Shown one piece after another: positions 33,901 to 40,933 of a stretch of 64,000 bases of DNA. The notes under the pieces were generated by a model that worked only from the letters and a program-made list of their open reading frames with translations, ran no database searches and was not told where the DNA came from. The stretch is from Streptomyces sp. NBC_00237 (lineage in GTDB: Bacteria; Actinomycetota; Actinomycetes; Streptomycetales; Streptomycetaceae), in NCBI RefSeq assembly GCF_026342435.1, contig NZ_JAPEMT010000002.1, positions 1,674,001 to 1,738,000 on the forward strand. Reading direction: 5' to 3'. A program made the translations under genes and the position numbers. Numbering within the stretch: position 1 is the first letter of the stretch; every line of letters begins with the position of its first letter.

Positions 33901-34818
33901 CTTCGAGCCCGGCGCCTCGATCCCGATCGAGCGGAAGGCGACCGCTCCGTCCTGCCAGTCCACTTGCCTGTCGCCGTTGGCGTCGGGGGTCACCACGACC
34001 TTCGCCCAGGGCAGGTCCTTGCCGCTCTCGGGCTTCGGCGCGCCCTCTCCGCGATACGTCCACTGCCCGGACCAGACCCCGACGCGGACGGACCCGTCGT
34101 CGGCCTTGGTCGCCCGGTGCCAGAGACGGGCGCCGTCCCGGGCGGCGGCCCCGCTCGGCTTGTCGTACGAGGAGTTGGACTCGACGGCGGCGGCGAGGGC
34201 CCCGGTGTTCACGATCCCGTACGAGGCTCCGACGGGGGCGGCCTCGACGGGGGTCGCGGCTGTCACCTTCCCGAAGACGTCGGCGGTGCGCGTGGAGTCG
34301 GGGTCGAGCCGGGTGAACGCGGTCTGGGCACCGCTCTCCCCGCTGCCGACGGAGACGAGGTCGTGGCCGGGTATGTCGAGCGTCCCGACGCGGAACGCCT
34401 CCGTGTCCCGGATCGCCGTCACCTTGAAGGTGGTGGCGCGCCCGCTGACGGACAGCGTGGCGTCGATCTCGACGCCGGGGAGGGAGGGCACGAGCAGGGT
34501 GTACGCGGCGGAGTCGGACCGCACCCAGGGTGCGGCCTTCGCCTGGACCGGGCGGGCCGTGCCGTTCAGGACGATCTCGGTGACCGGCTTCGTACTGCCG
34601 AGGAGCTGAGCCCCTCGGGCGCGGTCGGTGTACGCCAGGACGCGGGGGAAGTCCTTGGCCACGGTGACGGTGAGCTGCGGGGACTGGATGACGGCGGTGT
34701 CGGCGGCGGGGGCAGGGGCCGGAGCGGCGGCCGACGTGGGGAGCGCTGGTCCTGCCAGCGCGAACACGACGGACGAGGCGGCGGCGACGGCGCACGACGC
34801 ACGGAATCTCAGCGACAT
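30949..34818 (-). CDS. secreted endo-alpha-N-acetylgalactosaminidase (GH101) with carbohydrate-binding domains
   Basis: A 1289-residue secreted glycosidase that would release Gal-GalNAc from mucin-type O-glycoproteins. It has a signal peptide (about 1-31, ending TSAAAPA), an N-terminal beta-sandwich, and the GH101 barrel at about 300-660, with LNFLYIDVYYTHGW carrying the likely nucleophile Asp463 and VGTEWSEKFEH carrying the likely acid/base Glu489. A galactose-binding-like module lies at about 740-860, a NEW3 domain follows (LTLGLPDGWTAEP), and a C-terminal NPCBM domain covers about 1150-1289 (VVHAKGLGTASPGTIRYYL). The ATG at 34818 is followed by RFRASCAVAAASS. It appears monocistronic. Its presence suggests use of animal, plant or fungal O-glycans, which is inference. 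Confidence 0.93.
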   Translation of the reverse strand: MSLRFRASCAVAAASSVVFALAGPALPTSAAAPAPAPAADTAVIQSPQLTVTVAKDFPRVLAYTDRARGAQLLGSTKPVTEIVLNGTARPVQAKAAPWVRSDSAAYTLLVPSLPGVEIDATLSVSGRATTFKVTAIRDTEAFRVGTLDIPGHDLVSVGSGESGAQTAFTRLDPDSTRTADVFGKVTAATPVEAAPVGASYGIVNTGALAAAVESNSSYDKPSGAAARDGARLWHRATKADDGSVRVGVWSGQWTYRGEGAPKPESGKDLPWAKVVVTPDANGDRQVDWQDGAVAFRSIGIEAPGSKETADRVVTHIPFNFASQATHPFLRTLDDVKRVSQATDGLGQLAVLKGYGSEGHDSAHPDYGGNYNKRAGGLTDLNKLLKAGKKWGAAFGVHVNATESYPEAKNFSETLVDKTKPGWNWLNQSYYMDQRRDVNSGDLAKRFQQLRDETDRNLNFLYIDVYYTHGWIADKTLQAVQKQGWTVGTEWSEKFEHASLWSHWANDLNYGGKTNKGLNSQIIRFIRNGEKDIWNDHPILGQSAIEEFEGWTGESDWNAFYANIWQRNLPAKFLQQEKIQHWDKDRIDFTGGVRGTVENGKRAYYVGDAKVLDGADYLLPWDGGKKLYHYNKAGGTTSWTVPAAFRQAGSFTVSKLTDNGRVQTATVPVKDGKVTLEATAGQPYVLYPVGRTPAARDADWGEGGKVADPGFNSAKLADWRTTGKAVRDTDDQGRNSAALSGTAPAALSQRVTGLTAGRRYTASAWVEVQPGASRRTTLSIGGKEVAVERSTAKEQTAANDWHGTHFQRAKVNFTAPASGTATLTVRAAQATSDVRVRVDDVRLVANAPATTPGALVHEDFEAVDQGWGPFLKGDAGGDTDPRTHIAQKHAPYTQAGWNGKRVDDVLGGGESLKSHEENDGLVYRTAPWTVPMQDGRQYKVEFDHQSSHARSYEWVTGYDRVGADGKSASVETRRTPIAEQRTTARFSETVTAGCGDTWVGLRKKGGAPDGADFVLDGFTVTDLGPAPERAACGTLALTPAAGAFEPGRKHQVSAAFTNNEATEATDVKLTLGLPDGWTAEPAGPVAFPSVAPGAKVGGSWQVTPPVDAKYQPYELTSAASYAVGGTTRELAATASVRTLPPPPTQDTYASDLDWTSMENGWGPAEKDLSNGETAPGDGKPITLGGVVHAKGLGTASPGTIRYYLGGRCTSFTASVGLDDVQSSRGSVQFGVLADGAEKVKSPVLKGADAGWPLTADVTGATYVDLVTGDGGDGPGNDHADWGSARFQCGG

Positions 34819-34965
34819 GGGGCTTGAGTAAGCCCGCCCCCGGGGGCCCCGTCAACGGAATCGGACCCCCTGGGTCCCGGCAGTCCAAGAACCCCCGTCC
34901 GGAAGTCCAAGAGGCCCCGCACTCCCCCGAACGGCCGAATCCGTCCGGCCACCCGACCACGAAGG

Positions 34966-34994
34966 TTGAAACTTGACCATCTTTGCTCTAGAGT
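34966..34994 (+). promoter_or_regulatory. candidate sigma-70-type promoter for the yceI-like gene
   Basis: TTGAAA (34966-34971) and TAGAGT (34989-34994) are separated by exactly 17 bp, 68 bp upstream of the start codon. The -35 box overlaps an imperfect copy, GTTGAAACTTGACC, of the palindrome found downstream at 35012-35025. Confidence 0.6.
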
Positions 34995-35011
34995 CAGGGA
35001 CATCGAAACAC

Positions 35012-35025
35012 GTTGAAGGTTCAAC
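35012..35025. promoter_or_regulatory. palindromic operator candidate for the yceI-like gene
   Basis: GTTGAAGGTTCAAC has perfect arms GTTGAA/TTCAAC with a 2-bp centre. It sits 18 bp downstream of the -10 box, in the 5' leader. Together with the imperfect copy on the -35 box, 47 bp upstream, it looks like a repressor site, possibly of the MarR type. No regulator gene is adjacent. Confidence 0.55.
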
Positions 35026-35061
35026 AAATCAGCACCACTTCCCTCTGGAGGAACGAACGTC

Positions 35062-35682
35062 ATGGGCATCTTCGGCCGCAAGGGCAACACCACCACGTCC
35101 ACCACCACCACCACCACCCCCACCGCCGTGGACCCGGCCCTGGCCGCCCTGACCGGCACCTACACGGTCGACGCGAGCCACACCCGCGTCGGCTTCACCG
35201 CCCGCCACGCGATGGTCACCAACGTCCGGGGAGCCTTCACCGACCTCGACGGCACCCTGAAGCTGGACGGCTCGGACCCGTCGGGCTCAAAGGCGTCCAT
35301 CACCATCCGCATGGCCAGCATCGACACGGGTGCGGCGGACCGCGACGGCCACCTGCGCAGCGCGGACTTCTTCGACGCGGAGACCTTCCCGGAGATGACG
35401 TTCCGCTCGACGAAGGCGGAGCAGCTGGGCGGCTCGGACTACCGGATCACGGGCGACCTGACCATCAAGGACACCACCCGCCCGCTCTCCATCGACCTGG
35501 AGTTCAACGGCTCGGCCACCGACCCCTTCGGCAACGAGCGCGTCGGCTTCGAGGGCTCGGCGACGATCCTGCGCTCGGACTGGGGCCTGACGTGGAACGC
35601 GGCACTGGAGGCCGGTGGGGTCCTGGTCAGCGACAAGATCAAGCTGAACTTCGACATCTCGGCCATCAAGGACGCCGCCTGA
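35062..35682 (+). CDS. YceI family protein
   Basis: A 206-residue lipocalin-like YceI protein, expected to bind a long apolar molecule such as a polyisoprenoid. After a Thr-rich N-terminus (NTTTSTTTTTTPTAVDP) comes the family core: GTYTVDASHTRVGFTARHAM, DLDGTLKLDG, DGHLRSADFFDAETFPEMTF, YRITGDLTIKDTTRPL and DWGLTWNAALEAGGVLVSDK. No signal peptide is visible, so it is probably cytosolic, unlike E. coli YceI. GGAGG lies 12 bp before the ATG at 35062. It stands alone, with a palindrome-bracketed promoter upstream. Confidence 0.92.
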   Translation: MGIFGRKGNTTTSTTTTTTPTAVDPALAALTGTYTVDASHTRVGFTARHAMVTNVRGAFTDLDGTLKLDGSDPSGSKASITIRMASIDTGAADRDGHLRSADFFDAETFPEMTFRSTKAEQLGGSDYRITGDLTIKDTTRPLSIDLEFNGSATDPFGNERVGFEGSATILRSDWGLTWNAALEAGGVLVSDKIKLNFDISAIKDAA

Positions 35683-35772
35683 GCGTGCGCACCGGCTGAC
35701 CCCGTGGGTCCGCCCTGCTCGGCCGACGGTGGCCGGGCCTGCCGGACGGGCTGGAAATGCCCCCGCCGAGGG

Positions 35773-35916
35773 TCAGAAGCTGCCGCCGCCGAAGTCGCCA
35801 CCGCCTCCACCGAAGTCGCCGCCTCCGCCGAAGTCGCCGCCACCGAAGGCCGAGGAGTCGAAGTCGGAGCCCGAGACGTCGCCGCCTTCGAAGCCCTGTT
35901 CATCATTTGTCCGAAT
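35773..35916 (-). pseudogene. remnant of a Gly-rich C-terminal coding segment
   Basis: The minus-strand frame reads NDEQGFEGGDVSGSDFD, then a run of GGGDFGG units, ending GGGSF and TGA. An in-frame TAA lies immediately upstream at 35917-35919 and no start codon lies between. The composition, with regular Gly-Gly-Asp-Phe units, is that of the tail of exported or membrane proteins, not of random GC-rich DNA. It may be the stranded 3' end of a deleted gene, perhaps lost when the lasso cluster was acquired. The rest of the 35683-35954 gap holds no gene. Confidence 0.4.
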
Positions 35917-35954
35917 TTACCTGACGGGGTTCTGACACGAAGGGACGCGGAGTT

Positions 35955-37982
35955 TCACCCCTGCGTGAGCACGCGCTCCGTGGAGAACTGGGTCGCGGCC
36001 AGCTCCGCGTACAGGGTGTCGGACCGGACCAGCTCGGCGTGCGTACCGACGGCGCGGACGCGGCCCGCCTCCATGACGACGATGCGGTCGGCCCGTACGA
36101 CGGTGGACAGGCGGTGGGCGATGACCAGGACCGTGGTGCCGGCGGCGAGTTCGAGGATCACCTCGCGCAGGCGCTCCTCGTTGACGGCGTCGAGCTGCGA
36201 GGTGACTTCGTCGAGGAGGAGCAGCGCCGGTTTGCGGAGCAACGCCCTTGCCAGCGCGATGCGTTGGCGTTCGCCTCCGGAGAGCAGGACGCCCCGGTGG
36301 CCGACCTGGGTGTCCAGGCCCTCGGGAAGGCGGGCGACCAGGTCGTCGAGGCGGGTGCGGGTGACGGCGTGGGCGAGTTCGTCGGTGGTGGCGTCCGGGG
36401 CGGCGAGGAGGAGGTTGTCGCGGAGGGTTCCGGCGAGGACGGGGGCGTCCTGTTCGACGTAGGCGAGGGCGGCGCGGAGTTCCGCGAGGGGCCAGTCGCG
36501 GATGTCGCGGTCGCCGACGGTGAGGGTGCCCGAGTCGTGGTCGTAGAAGCGTTCCAGCAGGGCGAAGACGGTGGTCTTGCCCGCGCCGGAGGGGCCCACG
36601 AGGGCGGTGAGGGTGCCGGGGGACGCGGTGAAGGTGATGCCGTGGTGGGCCGGGGAGCGGGCTTCGGCGTAGGCGAAGGCGACGTCCTTGAAGTCCACTT
36701 CCAGGGGCGCGCGTCGAGGGCTCGGCGCGGTCGGCGCCGGGCGGGCCTCGCCCGGGAGGGAGGCGATCTCGTCGATGCGGCGGACCGCGGCGAGGCCCGT
36801 GTGCAGACCGGTCCAGCCCTCCGTGAGCTGGCTGAGGGGCGCCATCAGGCCGAAGACGTACAGGAGGAAGGCGACGAGGGCGGAGACCTCCATCGCGCCG
36901 GAGACCACGCGGGCGCCGCCGACGCCGAGTACGGCGAGGAAGGCGAGCTGCGTGGCGAGGAACATGGCGACTTCGGAGGCCGAGGTCCAGCGGGCGACGG
37001 TGATCCCCCGGTCGTGCGCCGTCTGCGCCGCTGCGCCGATCGCGGCGGCCTCGCGGTCCTCGATGCCGCTGGCCTTGACCGTACGGAACGCCTGGAGCGA
37101 CCGGTCGAGCAGCGAGCCCATCGCGCCCACGGCCTCCTGGGCCTGGAGCTGGGCGCGCTGGATGCGGGGCATGAGGAGGACGAGTACGGCGGCGGACAGG
37201 GACAGGACGAGGACGGTGACGCCGAGGAGGAGGGCGTCGACCACGGCCATCAGGACGATCGTGCCGACGAGGGTGAGGATGCCGCTCGCGGCTTCGACGA
37301 CGGAGCGGGAGAGGACGGTGTGGAGGAGGGTCGTGTCGCCGGTGGCACGGGAGAGGAGGTCGCCGGGGGTGAGGCGGTCGACGGCGGCCACCTTGAGGCG
37401 GAGCATGCGGGTCACGAGGTGGCGGCGGGCGCGCAGGACGACGGCTTCGCCGGTGCGGGCGAGGAGGTAGCGGCCGGCGGCGGCGAGGAGGGCTCCGCCG
37501 ACGACGACGGCGAGGAGGGCGAGGAGGGGGCCCGTGGTGGAACCCGCCCCCTCGGCTCCCCCGGCTCCCCCTACTCCCCCGGCTTCGCCGCCGCTGAAGG
37601 CGTCGACGGCGTACTGGGCGGCCAGCGGCATGGCGAGGCCGGTGGCGGAGCCGAGGAGGGAGAGGAAGGTGCCGGTGAGGAGGAGTCTGCGGTGGGGGCG
37701 GGCGTGGGCGAGGAGGAGGGGCCAGGGGGTACGGGGTTGGGGCGGGGCCTCGTTCGAAGTGCGGGCGGTACCGGGGCTGGGCGGGGCGGCTCCGGGGTGG
37801 GCCCGGAGCGAGAAGGGCCGCCCCCTTGCCCGCCCTTCCCCAAGCTCTCGGCTTCGCTCGAGCAGGGGATGCCCCACTCGCCCCCGGGGGGCGGCCCCGC
37901 CGCCCAAGGAGGCTAGGCGGAAGCGGAGGGGGCGAGGCGTGCGGCCCCGCTCGCCCTCGCCGGAGGTGGCCTCACCGCCCAC
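35955..37982 (-). CDS. lasso peptide ABC exporter (D), fused TMD-NBD
   Basis: A 675-residue ABC half-transporter expected to export the mature lasso peptide and give self-protection. Six membrane helices (about 100-380, including LLTGTFLSLLGSATGLAMPL) precede the ATPase. Walker A is GPSGAGKTT at about 462-470, the signature is LLSGGERQRIALARAL, Walker B is LLLLDEVTSQLD, and the H-loop is VIAHRLST. There is no C39 peptidase domain. The GTG at 37982 overlaps the B2 stop by 11 bp and follows AAGGTGA, but the first 90 residues are low-complexity and contain a dispersed repeat, so a start near 37877 is possible. Confidence 0.85.
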   Translation of the reverse strand: MGGEATSGEGERGRTPRPLRFRLASLGGGAAPRGRVGHPLLERSRELGEGRARGRPFSLRAHPGAAPPSPGTARTSNEAPPQPRTPWPLLLAHARPHRRLLLTGTFLSLLGSATGLAMPLAAQYAVDAFSGGEAGGVGGAGGAEGAGSTTGPLLALLAVVVGGALLAAAGRYLLARTGEAVVLRARRHLVTRMLRLKVAAVDRLTPGDLLSRATGDTTLLHTVLSRSVVEAASGILTLVGTIVLMAVVDALLLGVTVLVLSLSAAVLVLLMPRIQRAQLQAQEAVGAMGSLLDRSLQAFRTVKASGIEDREAAAIGAAAQTAHDRGITVARWTSASEVAMFLATQLAFLAVLGVGGARVVSGAMEVSALVAFLLYVFGLMAPLSQLTEGWTGLHTGLAAVRRIDEIASLPGEARPAPTAPSPRRAPLEVDFKDVAFAYAEARSPAHHGITFTASPGTLTALVGPSGAGKTTVFALLERFYDHDSGTLTVGDRDIRDWPLAELRAALAYVEQDAPVLAGTLRDNLLLAAPDATTDELAHAVTRTRLDDLVARLPEGLDTQVGHRGVLLSGGERQRIALARALLRKPALLLLDEVTSQLDAVNEERLREVILELAAGTTVLVIAHRLSTVVRADRIVVMEAGRVRAVGTHAELVRSDTLYAELAATQFSTERVLTQG
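37836..37867. repeat. interspersed repeat copy 2, inside the exporter N-terminal coding region
   Basis: TTCCC then CAAGCTCTCGGCTTCGCTCG (37841-37860), then AGCAGGGG: the same core as at 2731-2751 with flanking C- and G-runs. In this frame it encodes LLERSRELGEG. Its presence inside an open reading frame argues either that the exporter has gained residues or that translation starts downstream. Confidence 0.75.
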
Positions 37983-38388
37983 CCGGGGTCACCTTCATCA
38001 GGGGGCGGAAGTCCGTCACGTTCTGTTCGCCGACCGTGCGGGACTCCGCCGAGACCCAGGCGTGGGGCTGGAAGGGCGGGGCGTTGCGGACGCCCGCGTG
38101 CCAGTCGGGGAAGGTGCCGGACATCCGGCAGACGAGGGAGATGGCGATGGAGCGGGGAAGGCAGCCGTACCAGCCCGCGCACTTGCGGCTCGTCGCCACG
38201 ACCCGTTCGTACGTTTCGAGGGTCTGGTCGTACGTGGCCGGTCGCGCGCCCCTGCTGAGCAGGGTGAGGACCTGGCGCAGGCGGCCCGGCTTGAGCTTGG
38301 CGAGGAGGAGCGCCGCCGCGACGGCCGCGCGCAGGCGCAGGCCGCCGGGGCCCGCACCGCGACGCGGCATCGTCATCTCGGTGGTCAT
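37972..38388 (-). CDS. lasso peptide leader protease B2 (transglutaminase-like)
   Basis: A 138-residue B2 protein that cleaves the leader from the precursor. The cysteine-protease triad is recognisable: Cys76 in WYGCLPRSIAISLV, His109 in PPFQPHAWVSAE and an acidic residue shortly after (Asp126 or nearby). A GVRNAPPFQPHAWV segment is the family hallmark. The ATG at 38388 overlaps the B1 TGA by 4 bp (ATGA). The N-terminus is a short basic-hydrophobic stretch, AAVAAALLLAKLKPG. It needs B1 to bring the leader peptide. Confidence 0.93.
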   Translation of the reverse strand: MTTEMTMPRRGAGPGGLRLRAAVAAALLLAKLKPGRLRQVLTLLSRGARPATYDQTLETYERVVATSRKCAGWYGCLPRSIAISLVCRMSGTFPDWHAGVRNAPPFQPHAWVSAESRTVGEQNVTDFRPLMKVTPGGR

Positions 38389-38660
38389 CGGGAGGCCCCC
38401 GCCCGCGTGACGATCTTCGCCTTGAGGAGCTGGTCGGTGAGTTCGGCGACGTCCGCCTCGACCTCGGCCCGCTCCACCTCGTACTCGGCGAGGAGCTGGT
38501 CGACGGCGTCGGACGGGGAGCGGCCCTCGGCGATGGCGGTCACGACGAGGGTGCCGCACTCGTTCAACTGCCAGTAGGTGCCGTCCTTCTCGTCCAGGAG
38601 GACCCCGCCGTACTCGGTGGTGGTGACGGCGATCCCCTTGCGGAGCTGCCACTCGCTCAT
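38385..38660 (-). CDS. lasso peptide RRE protein B1 (PqqD-like)
   Basis: A 91-residue stand-alone RiPP recognition element. The fold is read from WQLRKGIAVTTTEYGGVLLDEKDGTYWQLNECG, two or three beta strands, followed by helices TLVVTAIAEGRSPSDAVDQLL and EVEADVAELTDQLLKAKIV; this is the classic PqqD/B1 pattern. It binds the leader of the precursor and presents it to B2. The ATG at 38660 overlaps the cyclase TGA (ATGA), so the C-B1-B2 genes are translationally coupled. Confidence 0.94.
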   Translation of the reverse strand: MSEWQLRKGIAVTTTEYGGVLLDEKDGTYWQLNECGTLVVTAIAEGRSPSDAVDQLLAEYEVERAEVEADVAELTDQLLKAKIVTRAGASR

Positions 38661-40669
38661 GTGCGTGCCTCGCTGTTCGTGGTGGAGGGCCAGGCGTCCT
38701 GGGCCGTGCGCAGCCAGGCTTCGCAGGACACCGTGGAGTCGATGGGGTGCTGCTGGAGGAGCGGCGAGTACGGGTCGTCGGCGAGGCGGCGGAGCTGCTT
38801 CGCGTCGATCAGGCCGCGTTCGTCGAGGAGGGATCCGGTCCACAACTCCCGCAGGGAGCCGGCGTGTTCGCGCAGCCCCTGGATGTCGTCGGCGGACATG
38901 TGGTCCTTGGTGGTACGGGCGAGGAGTACGTCGGGTACGACTCCGCGCATGGCCTCCACCAGGAGGGGCTTGTACCGCCACGGGACCACGCGGTCCTCGA
39001 CCCGTACGGACATGACCGCTTCGACGACCCGGTCGTCGAAGAACGGCGCGGCGACCGGCAGGCCGAGGCCCGCCCCGAGGTCCTCCATGGCCTGGAAGTA
39101 GCGCGCGCCGAGCCGGACGGTGTCGAGGTCCATGTGTCGGCCGGGGCGCGGCGCGATGGGCTGCGCGTGGGCCGCCGCCGTACGGAACTCCTCCCGGATC
39201 AGGCTCTTCGCCTTGTCCGTGAACCAGGGCCGCATCGCCTGCCGCATCCCCCAGGAGACCTGCGGGGTACGGGAGTCGGCGGTCGCGGTGTCGATGAGGG
39301 AGCCCGCCAGCCAGTTGCCGAAGGACGGCGGGAAGAGCATGCCGCGCAGGGTGGGGAGCAGGGGCCAGCCGGACTGGTGGCGCAGGGCGCTGATCCGGTT
39401 CCACGCCTTGAGGGGTTTGCCCGGGAGGAGGTCCTGGCAGGCAGAGGCGAGGCCGTTGAAGAGTTCGTCGCCGCCGTAGCCGGTGAGGTGGTACTCGGAG
39501 CCGGTGGCGGCGGCCCGCCCGAGCAGCATCGCGGCGCGGGCGCGGGCGGGGGCGACGGGGAAGGGCTCGTCGAGGAGTTCGCCGGAGGTGGCGCGGAGGT
39601 CGGCGTAGAAGAGGGGGGCGTCGTCGGCGGGGACGACGGTGTGCTCGATCTTGCGCGACCCGTTCTGGTACGACCCGTCCTTGCGGGCTTCGGCCACTCC
39701 CCGTTCCGCCCAGACCTGGTCCTCGGAGCGGTCGTCGCGGGCGGCGACCGTCAGGAGCGCGGTGTCCGGCGCCCCGGCCTGCTGGGCGAGGAAGGTGACG
39801 GAGGTGGAGTCCATGCCGCCGGAGAGTTCGCCGCTGACCCGGGTGCGGCCCTGAAGGTGCGCGGCGACCGAAGCGGCGAGCGCGGCGGCGACGAGCGGGG
39901 CGCCCTCGGCCATGGTCAGGCGGGGTACGGGCGGCTGCCACCAGCGGCGTACCGAGAAGGCGGGTCCCGTGCCCGAGCGCGCGCCCGCGCTCAGCAGCAG
40001 CGCGTACGCGGGGTCGATCTCCTCGACGCCCTGCCAGACCGGGCGTTCGCGCAGCGGGTGCGGGACGAAGTCGAGGAGGCGCAGCGCGAGCGCGCCTTCG
40101 TCGAGGTCCGCGCCGGTGAGGCGGGCGAGGACGGCGGGGCGGTCGGAGGCGACCCGGCCGCCCGCAGACAACGCGGCGTGCCGTGTTGACCCGGGGGGCG
40201 ACCCCCGGACCCCCAGCCGATCGTCCCGCTCGCCGCCGCCCACAGACAACGCGGCGTGGTAGACGCGGCGGTGGCCGGAGGCGGTGCCGCGTACGCAGGT
40301 CTCGTCGCCGATACGTGTCACCACATGGCCGAGGCCGGGCAGTTCGGTCAGGCGGCGGTGCAGGTCGAGGGTGTCGCGGGCCGGGCCGAGGACGGCGTCC
40401 AGGCGCGCGGCGGGTGTCTTGTTCGGGCCGATCAGCACCAGGGCGTCGTCGCCCCGGGTGACCTGGACCAGGTTCCGTACGAGCAGCCGGGCGAGGATCC
40501 ACGGACGGCCGGAGGGGTGGGGGACGGTCTGGAAGGCACCGGCGGCTTCGCCGGGGTCGGTGGCATCGGCGGCCGCCGAGCGAAGACGCCCGGCCGCCGC
40601 CTCGCCTTCATCGGTGTCCGGAAGGACGACAAAGAAGTCACGCAGGCTCGAACGGCCGGGCATCTCCAT
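38657..40669 (-). CDS. lasso peptide cyclase C (asparagine synthetase-like)
   Basis: A 670-residue ATP-dependent macrolactam synthetase that adenylates the ring acidic side chain and closes the isopeptide bond with the core N-terminus. The N-terminal half is a degenerate glutaminase-like domain (LPGLGHVVTRIGDETCVRG, RRVYHAAL). The C-terminal synthetase domain has the PP-loop SGGMDS at residues 283-288, YHLTGYGGDELFNGL, and the C-terminal KPLLVEAMRGVVPD. Residues of about 138-171 hold a 26-codon insertion bounded by near-identical 24-bp repeats. The ATG at 40669 starts MEMPGRSSLRDFFVV. It begins 24 bp after the precursor stop, in the same transcript. Confidence 0.94.
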   Translation of the reverse strand: MEMPGRSSLRDFFVVLPDTDEGEAAAGRLRSAAADATDPGEAAGAFQTVPHPSGRPWILARLLVRNLVQVTRGDDALVLIGPNKTPAARLDAVLGPARDTLDLHRRLTELPGLGHVVTRIGDETCVRGTASGHRRVYHAALSVGGGERDDRLGVRGSPPGSTRHAALSAGGRVASDRPAVLARLTGADLDEGALALRLLDFVPHPLRERPVWQGVEEIDPAYALLLSAGARSGTGPAFSVRRWWQPPVPRLTMAEGAPLVAAALAASVAAHLQGRTRVSGELSGGMDSTSVTFLAQQAGAPDTALLTVAARDDRSEDQVWAERGVAEARKDGSYQNGSRKIEHTVVPADDAPLFYADLRATSGELLDEPFPVAPARARAAMLLGRAAATGSEYHLTGYGGDELFNGLASACQDLLPGKPLKAWNRISALRHQSGWPLLPTLRGMLFPPSFGNWLAGSLIDTATADSRTPQVSWGMRQAMRPWFTDKAKSLIREEFRTAAAHAQPIAPRPGRHMDLDTVRLGARYFQAMEDLGAGLGLPVAAPFFDDRVVEAVMSVRVEDRVVPWRYKPLLVEAMRGVVPDVLLARTTKDHMSADDIQGLREHAGSLRELWTGSLLDERGLIDAKQLRRLADDPYSPLLQQHPIDSTVSCEAWLRTAQDAWPSTTNSEART
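40157..40258. repeat. 78-bp in-frame repeat insertion within the lasso cyclase gene
   Basis: The 24-mer beginning GCCGCCCGCAGACAACGC at 40157-40180 recurs with one mismatch at 40235-40258, a 78-bp period. The DNA between contains a CCGGGGGGCGACCCCCGG palindrome. The unit keeps the reading frame and duplicates the peptide HAALS(V/A)GG. It resembles a small palindromic element inserted with, or flanked by, a duplicated target. Confidence 0.85.
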
Positions 40670-40693
40670 TACTCAGTTACCGGTTTCCGCAGC

Positions 40694-40810
40694 TCAGATA
40701 CAGAGCCGACGGGACCAGAACTCCTTGCACGAGGCATAGAACATGCCCGCGGTCTTCTTGCTGAAGTCGCCCTGGTTGAACAGCGACGGCTTGACGTAGG
40801 TCTTCTTCAT
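40694..40810 (-). CDS. lasso peptide precursor (A)
   Basis: A 38-residue precursor. Leader residues 1-21 have the actinobacterial pattern: Tyr5-x-x-Pro8 for RRE binding, Leu10, GDF at 14-16 and Thr20 at leader position -2. The core is residues 22-38, GMFYASCKEFWSRRLCI. Glu9 of the core is its only acidic residue, so a nine-membered Gly1-Glu9 ring is expected. Cys7 is in the ring and Cys16 next to the C-terminus, which allows a ring-tail disulfide. Start is the ATG at 40810; an in-frame GTG at 40819 with GGAG five bases upstream would add three residues. It is the first gene of the A-C-B1-B2-D operon. Confidence 0.93.
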   Translation of the reverse strand: MKKTYVKPSLFNQGDFSKKTAGMFYASCKEFWSRRLCI

Positions 40811-40839
40811 CGTCGTCACGTCCTCTCCGTAAGTTGGGG

Positions 40840-40933
40840 GTGCACTGAGTAAGAAGCGGCTGTTGCGGAAGTGCACGGTGTGGACTCCGTGACGGCCGGA
40901 GACAGTTGATCCGCTTCCCGAACTCCTGTGCAC
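40840..40933. promoter_or_regulatory. three GTGCAC palindromes upstream of the lasso precursor
   Basis: The self-complementary hexamer GTGCAC occurs at 40840-40845, 40871-40876 and 40928-40933. The outer two are each part of a 10-bp GGGGGTGCAC element in opposite orientation. All three lie within 125 bp upstream of the precursor start and in no gene. They may form a regulator array controlling the cluster; no regulator gene is adjacent. Confidence 0.45.

Noticed and set aside
40157..40258. Insertion in the lasso cyclase as an IS element or frameshift
   Set aside because: It is only 78 bp, in frame, has no transposase or terminal repeats of IS type, and all downstream cyclase motifs remain in frame.
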